Numbered from the stretch's first letter, positions 1 through 8,472 are shown. The stretch is 43,444 nt of DNA from JAHDBG01 sp963922315 (GCA_963922315.1 CAWUID010000016.1:1-43444), one strand, 5' to 3'. The notes: generated by a model not told the origin, from the sequence alone. Numbers and translations: made by a program.

Positions 1-41
1 GACTTTGGCCAGCTTTGCCTTCCGATTAGGCTGCTGAAACT

Positions 42-1388
42 CTAAACTCTAGTAAGGGAATTAAAATTGAAAATTTTGCAAGATAACAATTTGGCATTTG
101 CAATAGCAAGAGGTAAAGAAGTCGGGCTTTTTGTATTTAAGTTAAGATTCATATCTTTGATATGATCTTTTGTTAAGTATAGCTCGTGGCCTTCTTTAAT
201 TCTTCTTTCCAGTATTGCCTTATCCAGTCGAAGTTCGCCTTTAATTGTTAATTTAATACTGTTATTTATACTCGCGTCCGACATTTGGAAAGTAAAATTC
301 TCAAGGCCATTTCCTTCATTATTATCGTCGCCATCGTCGCCATCGTCGCCACCAGAACTATGCATTCTAAAAGATTGACTATAAGATCGTTTACCGAGTG
401 ATTTGCCTGATTGATCGTCTTTTTTTTCATTTTCAGATCCTCCGTGATGACGGCGGTCTTTTTCATGTTGCCAGTCGATGTTGACATCGTCTTCGAAGAA
501 GTCCCATGCTGCTTGTGGTACAAAGGCACCATATTCATGTTCTTCCAGGGTTGCCAGTTGCACACTGAAGTCATTGGCTCGCCATAGCATCGCGGGTGAT
601 TGTGGCGCATAGCTTTCCCCTTCTGCATAGGGTGCGCGTAAGGCGTCCAGGTCAGTTGTGTCCAGGCCGATGAATAGGTCTGGTTCGTTGGCTAAGGCAA
701 TAGTTTGTTGTGCTTCTTCAGTGGTGTCTGTGTCAGTGTTTACCCAATTCCAGTCCACTTCGTCCGGATCAAGTGTCTGAGGCTGGTGTAGGGTTTGTTC
801 CCAGTCGGTAGCGCTGAGCTGGATCTGGAGTTGCTGGTAATGGCTGGCGCGCACCCAGGTATAGCCCGCCGGTGCGGTCGGCAAGGTATCCTGAACCAGT
901 TCCCGGACTTGTTGTGCCACTTGTCGGTCTGTGTAAAGTTGTTCCAAAGTCGGGCTGTAATATGCGTTCAGGGTCGGGAGCAGGTGGGCATCCATCCAGT
1001 CTGCATGGAGTGGCTGTCCGGGGTTAGGTCTGACCAGGACACTCAGGGTGTTTTCTGTGATCGGGCGTTGACTGTGATAGTTTTCCCACGATAGCCGGAT
1101 GTCCGGTGTCAGGTAGGGCGATAGCCAGACTTGCTCCTGGCTGCTCAGGTTGGTGGTATAGCCGGGCAGGCTCAGGTTCATGTCCAGATGCAGTTCGCCG
1201 TCCCAGGTACGGCCTTGTAGTGGGATGCCTTGCAGGCTCAGACTTGATGGGGTAGCGCTGTCGCTTTCTTCTATCGTGAGGCTGGCTGTCTGGTTGTCTA
1301 CGGTGAAGTATGCTTCGTGATGGTGTGCATTTTGTTCTTCGTCATAGAGGCTGGTGCGGAAACTGGCTTGGTTGATCTCCAGGGTCAT
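42..1388 (-). CDS. C-terminal part of an amber-interrupted giant exported protein (unrecognised)
   Basis: This 448-codon frame is the same frame as the large gene that stops at 1869-1871, so it is most simply the C-terminal part of that protein and not a separate gene. If it is translated on its own, the ATG at 1388 has only a weak purine-rich AGAAGAAG stretch in front of it. The first ~300 residues keep the Gln/Thr/Leu-rich style of the upstream part. The last ~150 (below about position 470) become Lys/Asn/Asp-rich and AT-rich, with a GDD-repeat linker and then a helical-looking charged segment. I recognise no domain. It ends at a TAG (42-44), after which the frame stays open for 13 codons to the window edge. 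It could be a decayed remnant, a readthrough extension, or an independently expressed piece. Confidence 0.6.
   Translation of the reverse strand: MTLEINQASFRTSLYDEEQNAHHHEAYFTVDNQTASLTIEESDSATPSSLSLQGIPLQGRTWDGELHLDMNLSLPGYTTNLSSQEQVWLSPYLTPDIRLSWENYHSQRPITENTLSVLVRPNPGQPLHADWMDAHLLPTLNAYYSPTLEQLYTDRQVAQQVRELVQDTLPTAPAGYTWVRASHYQQLQIQLSATDWEQTLHQPQTLDPDEVDWNWVNTDTDTTEEAQQTIALANEPDLFIGLDTTDLDALRAPYAEGESYAPQSPAMLWRANDFSVQLATLEEHEYGAFVPQAAWDFFEDDVNIDWQHEKDRRHHGGSENEKKDDQSGKSLGKRSYSQSFRMHSSGGDDGDDGDDNNEGNGLENFTFQMSDASINNSIKLTIKGELRLDKAILERRIKEGHELYLTKDHIKDMNLNLNTKSPTSLPLAIANAKLLSCKIFNFNSLTRV
324..350 (-). repeat. Three perfect 9-bp tandem repeats coding GDDGDDGDD
   Basis: Three identical copies of ATCGTCGCC on the plus strand encode three Gly-Asp-Asp units in the minus-strand protein. 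They sit at the junction between the giant protein's body and its AT-rich tail and look like a flexible acidic linker. Such a repeat can gain or lose units by slippage without shifting the frame. Confidence 0.85.
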
Positions 1389-1871
1389 GTCTTCTTCTGT
1401 GATACCCAGCGTGTTTTGTATGGCGGCTGCCAGTTGTGCCGGGTAGGTTAGTTCGGTGCGGATTTGCCGGTCTTCGGTTTCTCCCGGAATGTGTTCTTCT
1501 GCGATGATTCGGATGCGGTCAGCCGCTGGCTGGTGGCTTGCGATCAGTTGGCCCAGGATATGGTTCAGGGAGTGCAGGGTAAAGCCGGTGCTTATGGTTT
1601 CTCCGGCTTGGTTGGTGGTGTCCAGTATCAGATGGGCGATGGCTCCGGTTGTTTGTTGTTGTTGCAGGGTTTGGGTGGTTGCAGCATCCAGGCAGTAGGC
1701 GTTGTGTGCTGCTGTCCAGGTCAGTTGTGTTTCTGTTCCATCGGACAGGCGCAGGCGCAGGTTCTGGATGCGTCCGATGCCGGCGGTTTCGTTGTGGAGG
1801 GTGATGCAGAAAGGGTCTGCGGTATGTGTCTGGTTGCTGGCATAGTCGATGTAGAGGTGGTCATGTTGCTA
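1389..1871 (-). other. In-frame TAG plus 160 open codons joining two parts of one reading frame
   Basis: On the minus strand the codon at 1871-1869 is TAG. The next 160 codons (1868-1389) are open and in phase with both the 4.3-kb frame upstream and the 448-codon frame downstream, and contain no ATG. Their content (Gln/Thr/Ala/Leu-rich, with one cysteine pair in ...PFCITL... and ...NAYCLD...) matches the upstream protein. There is no frameshift, only a single stop. A nonsense mutation, programmed or suppressor-dependent readthrough, or a base error are all possible. Confidence 0.8.
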
Positions 1872-4800
1872 TACGATGGCTTGTTCTGGTGTGGAGAGCC
1901 AGGTTTCCGGGCTGCTCGGGTAGATCAGGGTCGGTTCCGTTTCCATGCGGACGTAGATCGTTGGGTTGGCGATAGTCTGGCCTGGTCTGACGGTAACGTA
2001 TTCTGTGGTGTTTTCTGCGGTGCTGCGCATGAAGCGCCCGATAACGTTATAGGTGGCTTTGGTCAGTGCTAAGGCGGCACTGACGTAGGTTGCGAGGTTT
2101 TTTTCCAGGGTGATCAGGGCGACGCCTGTTAACGCCAGTTCCAGCCCGTTGTATTGGAGCAGGATTGCCAGCAAGTTATCCTGGTCGTTCAGTGGCAGGG
2201 CGGTGCAGTCTTTGTCATGGGTAGCGTTTTCCGGGCAGAGTTCGGGCTGTCGGGTAATGGGTTGGTAGCCCATGTCTTCCAGGGCATCAGCCATGGCTTG
2301 TTGTTCTGTCTGGTTGTATGGCGGCATGTCAGAGGCACCTGATTGGCCACCGTCACTTTGGCCGTCTGTGTGCCTCACTTCAAAATCGTAGGGTAATGCC
2401 TGGGTATGGGCTTGATCCGGTGTCGTGGTCATTCCTATCTGGATGCCTTGACCAAGCTGTATCGGATTTTGGGTGTGGGTTGCGTCTGCAATCAGAAATT
2501 CGGGGAACGGGCCGCTCTGGGCGTATTGGACATAAAGATCTATCAGTGTCCTTACGGTATGCACGAGGTTTCTTCCGAGTTCCTGCCATCCCGGACGTGC
2601 GAGTGGTCTGGTCAGGCAATGAACGCGGCCTTCTGCATCTGTTTCACAGTGTTCGGTACCCGGTATTTGTATCGTTTGAGCCATTTCGAAGGTATAGGCG
2701 CCGGGCAGCAGGTTCCGGGTGGATTGGATGAAGCTGCGTAGTTTTTCACCTGTGTGGAGTGGTGCCGGGGTGTGCGGCAGGTCGATGGGGTTGATCAGTT
2801 GCATCAGCGGGTTGTCGAGCCCGGTATCTTCGTGGATGACGCCATATAGTGTTTGAATGTCAGGTTGTTGGGCGTTGTAGTGAGCAATGGCTTTCTGGAG
2901 CGGATTCGCGTCCTCAGGGTGGTCAATGAGCGTCAGACGGGTCTTCAGGGTGGTTGTCAGGCCGGCTGTTTCGAGCTGTTGCCACAGGAAGGGACGAATG
3001 ACCAGCGCGTCTGTTCCTTGAGTCAGTTGTTGTTCGTAATGGTACCGGTACTGCTTAGCCGGGTTGTACAGGGTATGCCAGTGTTGCCGATAGCCCTGGA
3101 TGTTGCCATGTTGATCTTTGAGTGGCGTGCGGATGGTGAGTTGTTGCGGTTGGTCTTGTGGTTTTACCGGCACAGGAATTACGCGCAGCCGTTGTTCTGG
3201 CTGCGGTGCAACTTCATAGGCTGCCTGTAGTTGTCGGGCTGTGTGGTGTTGCGGCGGTTGTGGTTCGCTGAAGGTGGTGTTGTGCTGACAGCCGTTATCG
3301 CCCTGGTCGAAGCGTTCCAGGCAGTTGCTCAGTCGGGTGGTGATGCCGGTCTGACTCTGGTCTGTCTGGCCGGTAATGGTCAGTTCCAGGGTCAGGGCGA
3401 TGTTGTCGTCTGTTGGGGTGTGGTTTGCGATGGTCAGGTTGGTCTGTGGTGCCTGCAACGGGTGGTGTGTCGTGAGCAGGGTCGGCTTGGGGAGTGCTTC
3501 TGTCTGATGCGGTTCGGTTGTCTGATGCGGTTCGGTCGGGGTCTCTGGTGCAAAGTGCAGGGCAATGTCGTAGACCCGGCCTCTGTTGGTGCGGCTTTGG
3601 TAGCGCAGGACGACGGGTATGGTGTCGGAGGTGAAGGTCAGGTGGTATTGGTCGTCTGCCTGTGGGTCTGCGGTCAGGTCGTCGAGTTGTCCTTCTGCGA
3701 TGTACAGGGTGCTGTCTGACCAGGCTTCGGCACTGTCTTCGATCTGGTGTAGTTGGTAGCGCTGGCCGGGTTGTATGCTGAAATGCGGGTGGTCGCTGTG
3801 GTCGGTGGTTTGCGGTGGGGCAATGGCTATATTTTGGTTGTTGATGGCGGTTAGGGTCCAGCGCACTGTGCCGGCGCCTGTAGCCAGGTTGTCCTGGGCA
3901 TAGGATTTCAGGCGTCCGGGCCAGCGGGCGGCTTGTTCTGTTGTGATCGGGTAGTGGGTTTCTCCTGTGGCAGCGGTCGGATTTTGTAGTGGCTGGTTGG
4001 GGGTATGAGCGGCGCTGACTGGTTGGTTGTTGTGTTCGTGGGTGGGTTGTGCCTGTGCGGTCTGGTGTTGGTCGGTCAGTTGGCTGGTGACGTCTGCCAG
4101 GCTGGTGGTGCTGGTGATGGTCAGTGCGTTTTGTTGTTGCATCTGCCGCAATTGCTGGAATACGTGGCGTAGGGTGGCGCTATCATTTGCCCAGTCAGGT
4201 TGGTGCCGTATGGTGGCGTGGTGATTGAGTTGTATCCAGGTTTCCAGGCTGGCGAAGGGGATATCCTGTAAGCGCTGGTTGTTGTCGGCGGTTTGATGTT
4301 GGGTGTGTAGGGCTTGCAGGTAGCTGGTGTGTGGCAGCCCGCGCTCAATGGCGGCAGCGATGGTCTGTTCCAGTTGTTCTGCGGTTTTTGCCTGGCGGCG
4401 GCAGGTCGGGTTCTGGTGTTGGTGTGTTGGGCCGCTTGTGCCGCAGCTGTGGAGGGTGCGGATTTTTTCCAGGTCTTGCAGGTTGGTGAACAGGTTGTGC
4501 AGGCGTTTTCCTTGTGCTTCCCGGTCTCGTTCTTGTTGCAGGAAGCGGCGGTGGTTCTGGTTACCATAGGTTGTCAGCAGGCCGGTCAGTTGGCTGTGCA
4601 GTTGCGCCAGTCGTTGTTGTTGTTCGTGTTGTTGGTTGTATTGCAGTAGCGCCAGCATCTGGTGCAGCTGGCTGGGCCGTTGGGTCAGTTCGGTCAGGCT
4701 CCAGTCTGGTGCTGTTGGATGTTGTCTGGTCAGGTCGTCTGTCAGGGTCTGGATGTTGCGCCAGGTGTGTGGCATTTCCCGGATGCGATAGAATGGGCTG

Positions 4801-6191
4801 GGATAGGCGTGTTGTATCAGTTTAGCCAGGCTGTTCAGGCTGTGTCTGCTCAGGTTGTCGGTCGATAGCCGCAACAGATAGGGCAGTCGCTGCGCAAACA
4901 GGGTGCTGTCCTGGTAACGTTGGTAGCTTCGTTGGGCAGCTTGCTGCATCCGCGTGTGGTCTGCCAGCATGTCTCGCAATTGTTGTCGATGTTCGCCTCT
5001 GATGCTTGGTACAACGGGGTTGGTCTGGTAGGTGTAGGGCAGGCTGACGCTGAGGAAGGCAATATCTCCGGGCGTTGCCTGACTGAGACCGGGATGAGCG
5101 GTTTGTTGGGTTTGTAACCAGTCTTGCAGGTCGTGGGTTTTTATCTGGCAACGGTAGTGATCGGGGGCGCGTTGTTCGGCGGGAGTTTGATAGTGCAGGG
5201 TAAGTGGGGCGGTCGTCTCTGTCTGGGGTATCTGTACCTGCAGCTGGCAATGTTCTGGTGGATGGACGGTGATTTCTGTTGGGGTGTGTAGCTGGATATC
5301 GATGATACCGGTGGTATTCACCAGGCGCCCGAGTTGGTAGCCCATGGTGTTGGCTGGCCACAGGGTATCGGTGCGATCAGCAGCATGGTCAGTTGCAAAT
5401 CCGTGTGCTTGTTGGGTGATCCGAATCAGGTTTGGCAGTAGTTGACGCTCGGTCAAGGTGTTAGGGTCAGCTACCGGCAGAATTTCGAAGTCGGTTTGTT
5501 GTCGGGCGAGATGAAAGGCTTCTATGCCTACGGTGATTGGGTGTTGCCATTGCTGGCGGGTATGATCCCAGTGCATGGTGTGGGGGTCACCGACGGTACA
5601 GTGTGGCTGGGTGCCATCATAGTAGCCGTACAGGTAGGTACTGCTTTGTCTGGGTGCGGCGTCAGGTTGCAGTGAGTCATAGGGGGTTTTTTCTTCGGCA
5701 TGGGGATGAACCGGTACCCGGCAGACTTTCCAGCCAGCTGGCTGAGCCACCATGGAGAGATCGGTCGGCAACGCCTGAAAGTCAAGCTGGCTGAAGGGGG
5801 TCAGCAGGGTAGCTTGTATGCCTTGATGATTTTCTGCTGTAAAACGTACCCAGCCATCACCTTCTCCCCAGGTGGTGACATCTGCCCAGCGTAGCCCGAG
5901 TTGCTTGGCTCGGCTATGTGCACTGGCATAACCAGTAATAGCTACAACAGCTTCGCTTTCGCCGGTTGCCTGACTGAGTTTCTGCTGGATCCGGGCTTTG
6001 TTTTCCGCCTGTGTGCCCATCAGCTGGCGTTCCAGCGACTGGATATTAGCGCTGAAGTGGATGCGGTTTGCCGGGTTGTCGATACCGAGCAGGCTGGTGC
6101 GGTCCAGAGGCATAATCGCGGCCTGGGCGGCCAGGGGCAAGGCCAGGCTCAAGCCAATAAAGGTGCGGGTCAGGGCAGTAGAATGCAGCAT
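1869..6191 (-). CDS. Giant exported protein of unknown function, N-terminal 1,440 residues up to an in-frame TAG
   Basis: I chose ATG 6191 because GGAG sits 6 bases upstream and a clear signal peptide follows: residues 1-24, basic Arg9, hydrophobic FIGLSLALPLAAQA, with likely cleavage after AQA. The open frame extends 72 codons further upstream, but without signal-like features. The mature part is very rich in Gln, His, Thr and Pro. Cysteines come in closely spaced pairs (for example NCLERFDQGDNGC, EHCETDAEGRVHC, ELCPENATHDKDC), which suggests disulfides outside the cytoplasm. A tandem TEPHQT pair lies near residue 890, and one hydrophobic stretch near residues 1340-1385 could be a membrane or buried helix. 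Several Gln-rich helical regions (residues ~400-750) may form coiled coils. No HExxH, autotransporter, Rhs or known repeat motif was seen. The gene is divergent from the rimP operon. The frame continues past the TAG for another 608 codons. Confidence 0.75.
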   Translation of the reverse strand: MLHSTALTRTFIGLSLALPLAAQAAIMPLDRTSLLGIDNPANRIHFSANIQSLERQLMGTQAENKARIQQKLSQATGESEAVVAITGYASAHSRAKQLGLRWADVTTWGEGDGWVRFTAENHQGIQATLLTPFSQLDFQALPTDLSMVAQPAGWKVCRVPVHPHAEEKTPYDSLQPDAAPRQSSTYLYGYYDGTQPHCTVGDPHTMHWDHTRQQWQHPITVGIEAFHLARQQTDFEILPVADPNTLTERQLLPNLIRITQQAHGFATDHAADRTDTLWPANTMGYQLGRLVNTTGIIDIQLHTPTEITVHPPEHCQLQVQIPQTETTAPLTLHYQTPAEQRAPDHYRCQIKTHDLQDWLQTQQTAHPGLSQATPGDIAFLSVSLPYTYQTNPVVPSIRGEHRQQLRDMLADHTRMQQAAQRSYQRYQDSTLFAQRLPYLLRLSTDNLSRHSLNSLAKLIQHAYPSPFYRIREMPHTWRNIQTLTDDLTRQHPTAPDWSLTELTQRPSQLHQMLALLQYNQQHEQQQRLAQLHSQLTGLLTTYGNQNHRRFLQQERDREAQGKRLHNLFTNLQDLEKIRTLHSCGTSGPTHQHQNPTCRRQAKTAEQLEQTIAAAIERGLPHTSYLQALHTQHQTADNNQRLQDIPFASLETWIQLNHHATIRHQPDWANDSATLRHVFQQLRQMQQQNALTITSTTSLADVTSQLTDQHQTAQAQPTHEHNNQPVSAAHTPNQPLQNPTAATGETHYPITTEQAARWPGRLKSYAQDNLATGAGTVRWTLTAINNQNIAIAPPQTTDHSDHPHFSIQPGQRYQLHQIEDSAEAWSDSTLYIAEGQLDDLTADPQADDQYHLTFTSDTIPVVLRYQSRTNRGRVYDIALHFAPETPTEPHQTTEPHQTEALPKPTLLTTHHPLQAPQTNLTIANHTPTDDNIALTLELTITGQTDQSQTGITTRLSNCLERFDQGDNGCQHNTTFSEPQPPQHHTARQLQAAYEVAPQPEQRLRVIPVPVKPQDQPQQLTIRTPLKDQHGNIQGYRQHWHTLYNPAKQYRYHYEQQLTQGTDALVIRPFLWQQLETAGLTTTLKTRLTLIDHPEDANPLQKAIAHYNAQQPDIQTLYGVIHEDTGLDNPLMQLINPIDLPHTPAPLHTGEKLRSFIQSTRNLLPGAYTFEMAQTIQIPGTEHCETDAEGRVHCLTRPLARPGWQELGRNLVHTVRTLIDLYVQYAQSGPFPEFLIADATHTQNPIQLGQGIQIGMTTTPDQAHTQALPYDFEVRHTDGQSDGGQSGASDMPPYNQTEQQAMADALEDMGYQPITRQPELCPENATHDKDCTALPLNDQDNLLAILLQYNGLELALTGVALITLEKNLATYVSAALALTKATYNVIGRFMRSTAENTTEYVTVRPGQTIANPTIYVRMETEPTLIYPSSPETWLSTPEQAIV
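3501..3536 (-). repeat. Two perfect 18-bp tandem repeats coding TEPHQT x2
   Basis: The 18-bp unit TGTCTGATGCGGTTCGGT occurs twice in a row without mismatch, giving a duplicated TEPHQT hexapeptide near residue 890 of the giant exported protein. The lack of any mismatch suggests a recent duplication within a Pro/Thr-rich linker. Confidence 0.85.
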
Positions 6192-6303
6192 GCTAAGCTC
6201 CGTTTTGTTATCTCTCTGTCTTGTTTGTATAGCCGAAAACTGGATTGGCTTCACTATGTTACAGCATTGTTTTTTAACATTTTGCAAATCTGACTTGTAA
6301 GGT

Positions 6304-6332
6304 TTGCAGTTCCGGATGGTGTCATTTAAAAT
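6304..6332 (+). promoter_or_regulatory. Likely sigma-70 promoter of the rimP-nusA-infB operon
   Basis: TTGCAG (6304-6309) and TAAAAT (6327-6332) are separated by exactly 17 bases, with a -10 that matches the consensus at 5 of 6 positions. Predicted transcription would begin near 6339, about 130 bases ahead of rimP. The giant gene's upstream region (6192-6303) lies back to back with it; I found no equally convincing promoter for that gene. Confidence 0.5.
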
Positions 6333-6408
6333 AGTTGCTATCTGTAGACCATGCGGCAACGCATTTTCTGTACGCAATGCAGTGCTACGTGGTTGATAAC
6401 GTAACACG

Positions 6409-6441
6409 GCATCAACGTCCCGGCGTTGGTGCTTTTTTTTT
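6409..6441 (+). terminator. Intrinsic terminator 1 in the rimP leader
   Basis: A 9-bp stem, GCATCAACG (6409-6417) with CGTTGGTGC (6424-6432), has one G-U pair and a 6-base loop and is followed by nine T residues (6433-6441). It lies between the likely operon promoter and rimP, so it would either end a short (~100 nt) leader RNA or act as an attenuator. Confidence 0.8.
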
Positions 6442-6443
6442 AT

Positions 6444-6464
6444 GGGCCGTCAGGCCCTTTTTTT
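6444..6464 (+). terminator. Intrinsic terminator 2, directly before rimP
   Basis: A perfect GC stem GGGCC/GGCCC with a 4-base loop GTCA is followed by seven T residues. Only 7 bases separate the T-run from the chosen rimP ATG (6472). It is the second hairpin-plus-T-run in a row, and no Shine-Dalgarno sequence fits in the remaining gap. Confidence 0.75.
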
Positions 6465-6471
6465 ATGGCTT

Positions 6472-6921
6472 ATGTTTCGTATTTCTGAGCCGTTACAGGC
6501 AATTATTCAGGAAGTGGTTGAATCACTTGGCTTCACTTTCTGGGGTGTGCAGTGGATTACTCACGGGCCAGTGCTGCGCGTATTCATTGATGCGGCGGCT
6601 GGTATCCAGGTTGATGACTGTGCCGCTGTCAGCCGGCAGTTAAGTGCTGTGCTGGATGTTGAAGATCCGTCAGATTCGCATTATGTGCTGGAGGTCTCTT
6701 CGCCAGGATTAGATCGCCCCATTTTTACCCTGGCTCAGTTCACCGCATTATGTGGCTCTCTGGTGCAGGTCAGGTTGCGAGTACCGATCGACGGATGCCG
6801 CAAATGGCAGGGTCGTCTGATCCAGGTTGTGGATGAAGAATTAACACTACGGGTTGCAAATACCACACTGACTGTTTTGTTCGATCAGGTGGAAACAGCC
6901 CGGATTGTTCCTGAGTTGTAA
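6472..6921 (+). CDS. rimP: Ribosome maturation factor RimP
   Basis: RimP is needed for late 30S subunit maturation. The 149-residue product carries the family signatures VDDCAAVSRQLSAVLDVEDP and LEVSSPGLDRP, and the KWQG segment of the C-terminal SH3-like domain, all in the expected order. I chose ATG 6472 because the protein then starts at the normal family position. An earlier in-frame ATG (6442) would put the terminator hairpin inside the coding sequence. No Shine-Dalgarno is visible for either. It is the first gene of rimP-nusA-infB-rbfA-truB, with 36 bases to nusA, so its expression presumably depends on how the two upstream terminators are passed. Confidence 0.95.
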   Translation: MFRISEPLQAIIQEVVESLGFTFWGVQWITHGPVLRVFIDAAAGIQVDDCAAVSRQLSAVLDVEDPSDSHYVLEVSSPGLDRPIFTLAQFTALCGSLVQVRLRVPIDGCRKWQGRLIQVVDEELTLRVANTTLTVLFDQVETARIVPEL

Positions 6922-6957
6922 GTTTGTCTGATTTTCAGTGCTTTACAAGGTTATGTG

Positions 6958-8472
6958 ATGAATAAAGAGATTCTGCTTGTCGTTGAAGCGGTATCAAATG
7001 AACGCGATGTGGCCAAAGAACATATTTTTGAGGCCATTGAAGCCGCACTGGCATCAGCGACCCGTAAGAAACAGGGTGCTGATATCACAGTACGAGTACA
7101 GATTGACCGCAAAACCGGAGACTATGATACGTTCCGTCGCTGGCAGGTAGTTGATGATTCTGAATCTTCAGTTCTGGAACATCCGCTGATTGAGGTGAGC
7201 TGGTCTGTTGCACGGGAATCGGAGCCGGATATTGCCGTGGGTGACTTTCTGGAGGAGCAGATTCCCTCGGTCGAATTTGGCCGGATTGCGGCACAAACTG
7301 CAAAACAGGTCATCGGACAAAAGGTACGGGAAGCTGAAAGAGCCAAGGTGATAGCTGCGTTTGAAGATCAGGTTGGTCAGATGGTAGCAGGTACCGTTAA
7401 GCGTCATGAACGCGGCTGTCTGGTTCTGGATATGGGAGGGAATGCGGAAGCGATTATTCCGAAGGGTGAAGCAATTCCGCATGAATCAGCCCGGATTGGG
7501 GACCGGATACGTGCTTATCTGTACGCTTTGAATCACGAAGGACGCGGCCCGCAGCTGGTCGCTTCACGTACACATCCGAATCTGTTGAGTGAGCTGTTTC
7601 GTCTGGAAGTACCGGAACTGAATGAAGGTTTGATTGAAGTTCTGGGCGCTGCACGTGATCCCGGGTTACGGGCAAAACTGCTGGTTCGTAGTCGTGACCC
7701 GCGTATTGAGCCAGTTGGTACCTGTGTTGGTATGCGCGGCCTGCGAGTGCAGGCAGTCACCAACGAACTATGTGGCGAACGGGTGGATGTGATCGTATGG
7801 GATGATAATCCGGCACAATTGGTGATCAATGCGATGTCGCCGGCTGAAGTAGTCTCCATCGTGATTGATGAAGATAAGCATAGTATGGATGTGGCTGTTG
7901 AGAACGCCAGTCTGTCGCAGGCGATCGGGCGGGGTGGACAGAATGTCCGGCTGGCCAGCAGGCTAACTGGCTGGACACTGAATGTGATGAGCCAGCAGGA
8001 AGCTGGCGATCGGCAGGATGAAGAAGCGCAGCAATTGTTGCAACTGTTTATGACACAGTTGGATGTGGACGAAGAGATTGCAGATATTCTGGTGCGTGAA
8101 GGATTCGCGACGATAGAAGACGTGGCGTATGTGGAGCAGGATGATATTCTGGGGATTGACGAGTTCAATGAAGACATTGTCGCTGAGCTTCGCCAGCGAG
8201 CAGAAGATATTTTACTGACCCGGGCCATTGCCGGTGAAGAAACCACAGATACCGTACAACCACCAGCGAATGATTTGCTGACGATGGACGGTATGAATCC
8301 GGTGTTGGCCGAACACCTGGCGGCACATGGCATCAGCACGATGGAAGATCTGGCTGAATGCGCGGTAGATGACCTACTGGTGATTGACAGCCTGGATGCT
8401 GAGCAGGCCGGGGCGCTGATTATGGCGGCACGAGCGCCCTGGTTTGCAGAACAAACGGGAGAAGCAGCATGA
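6958..8472 (+). CDS. nusA: Transcription termination/antitermination factor NusA
   Basis: NusA binds RNA polymerase and controls pausing, intrinsic termination and antitermination. The 504-residue product has the N-terminal polymerase-binding domain (starts MNKEILLVVEAV), an S1 domain around residues 130-200 (VAGTVKRHERGCLVLDMGG), two KH domains (VGMRGLRVQAVTNELCGERVD and AIGRGGQNVRLASRLTGW), and two acidic C-terminal helix-hairpin repeats near residues 360-500, as in the long gammaproteobacterial form. GTG at 6955 could also start it, but ATG 6958 matches the family. Its TGA overlaps the infB ATG by four bases. NusA itself could act on the terminators in front of rimP, a feedback loop known in principle from E. 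coli. Confidence 0.97.
   Translation: MNKEILLVVEAVSNERDVAKEHIFEAIEAALASATRKKQGADITVRVQIDRKTGDYDTFRRWQVVDDSESSVLEHPLIEVSWSVARESEPDIAVGDFLEEQIPSVEFGRIAAQTAKQVIGQKVREAERAKVIAAFEDQVGQMVAGTVKRHERGCLVLDMGGNAEAIIPKGEAIPHESARIGDRIRAYLYALNHEGRGPQLVASRTHPNLLSELFRLEVPELNEGLIEVLGAARDPGLRAKLLVRSRDPRIEPVGTCVGMRGLRVQAVTNELCGERVDVIVWDDNPAQLVINAMSPAEVVSIVIDEDKHSMDVAVENASLSQAIGRGGQNVRLASRLTGWTLNVMSQQEAGDRQDEEAQQLLQLFMTQLDVDEEIADILVREGFATIEDVAYVEQDDILGIDEFNEDIVAELRQRAEDILLTRAIAGEETTDTVQPPANDLLTMDGMNPVLAEHLAAHGISTMEDLAECAVDDLLVIDSLDAEQAGALIMAARAPWFAEQTGEAA

Noticed and set aside
1869..1871. Genome-wide reassignment of TAG to an amino acid
   Set aside because: infB and ligA end in TAG exactly at the normal family C-terminus, so TAG works as a stop in this genome.
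1464..5894. Many plus-strand open frames opposite the giant gene, some over 100 codons (e.g. 1464-2072, 3231-3719)
   Set aside because: They arise because the C/A-rich coding strand leaves few stops on the complement. They have no ribosome-binding sites, no recognisable motifs and overlap each other in several frames.
6340..6405. tRNA gene ahead of rimP, as metY in E. coli
   Set aside because: No cloverleaf, T-loop consensus or CCA end can be drawn from the sequence; only a short unstructured leader and the terminators are seen.
6354..6407. 17-codon leader peptide (ATG 6354 to TAA) in the rimP leader
   Set aside because: There is no Shine-Dalgarno and no run of regulatory codons; not enough to call a gene.
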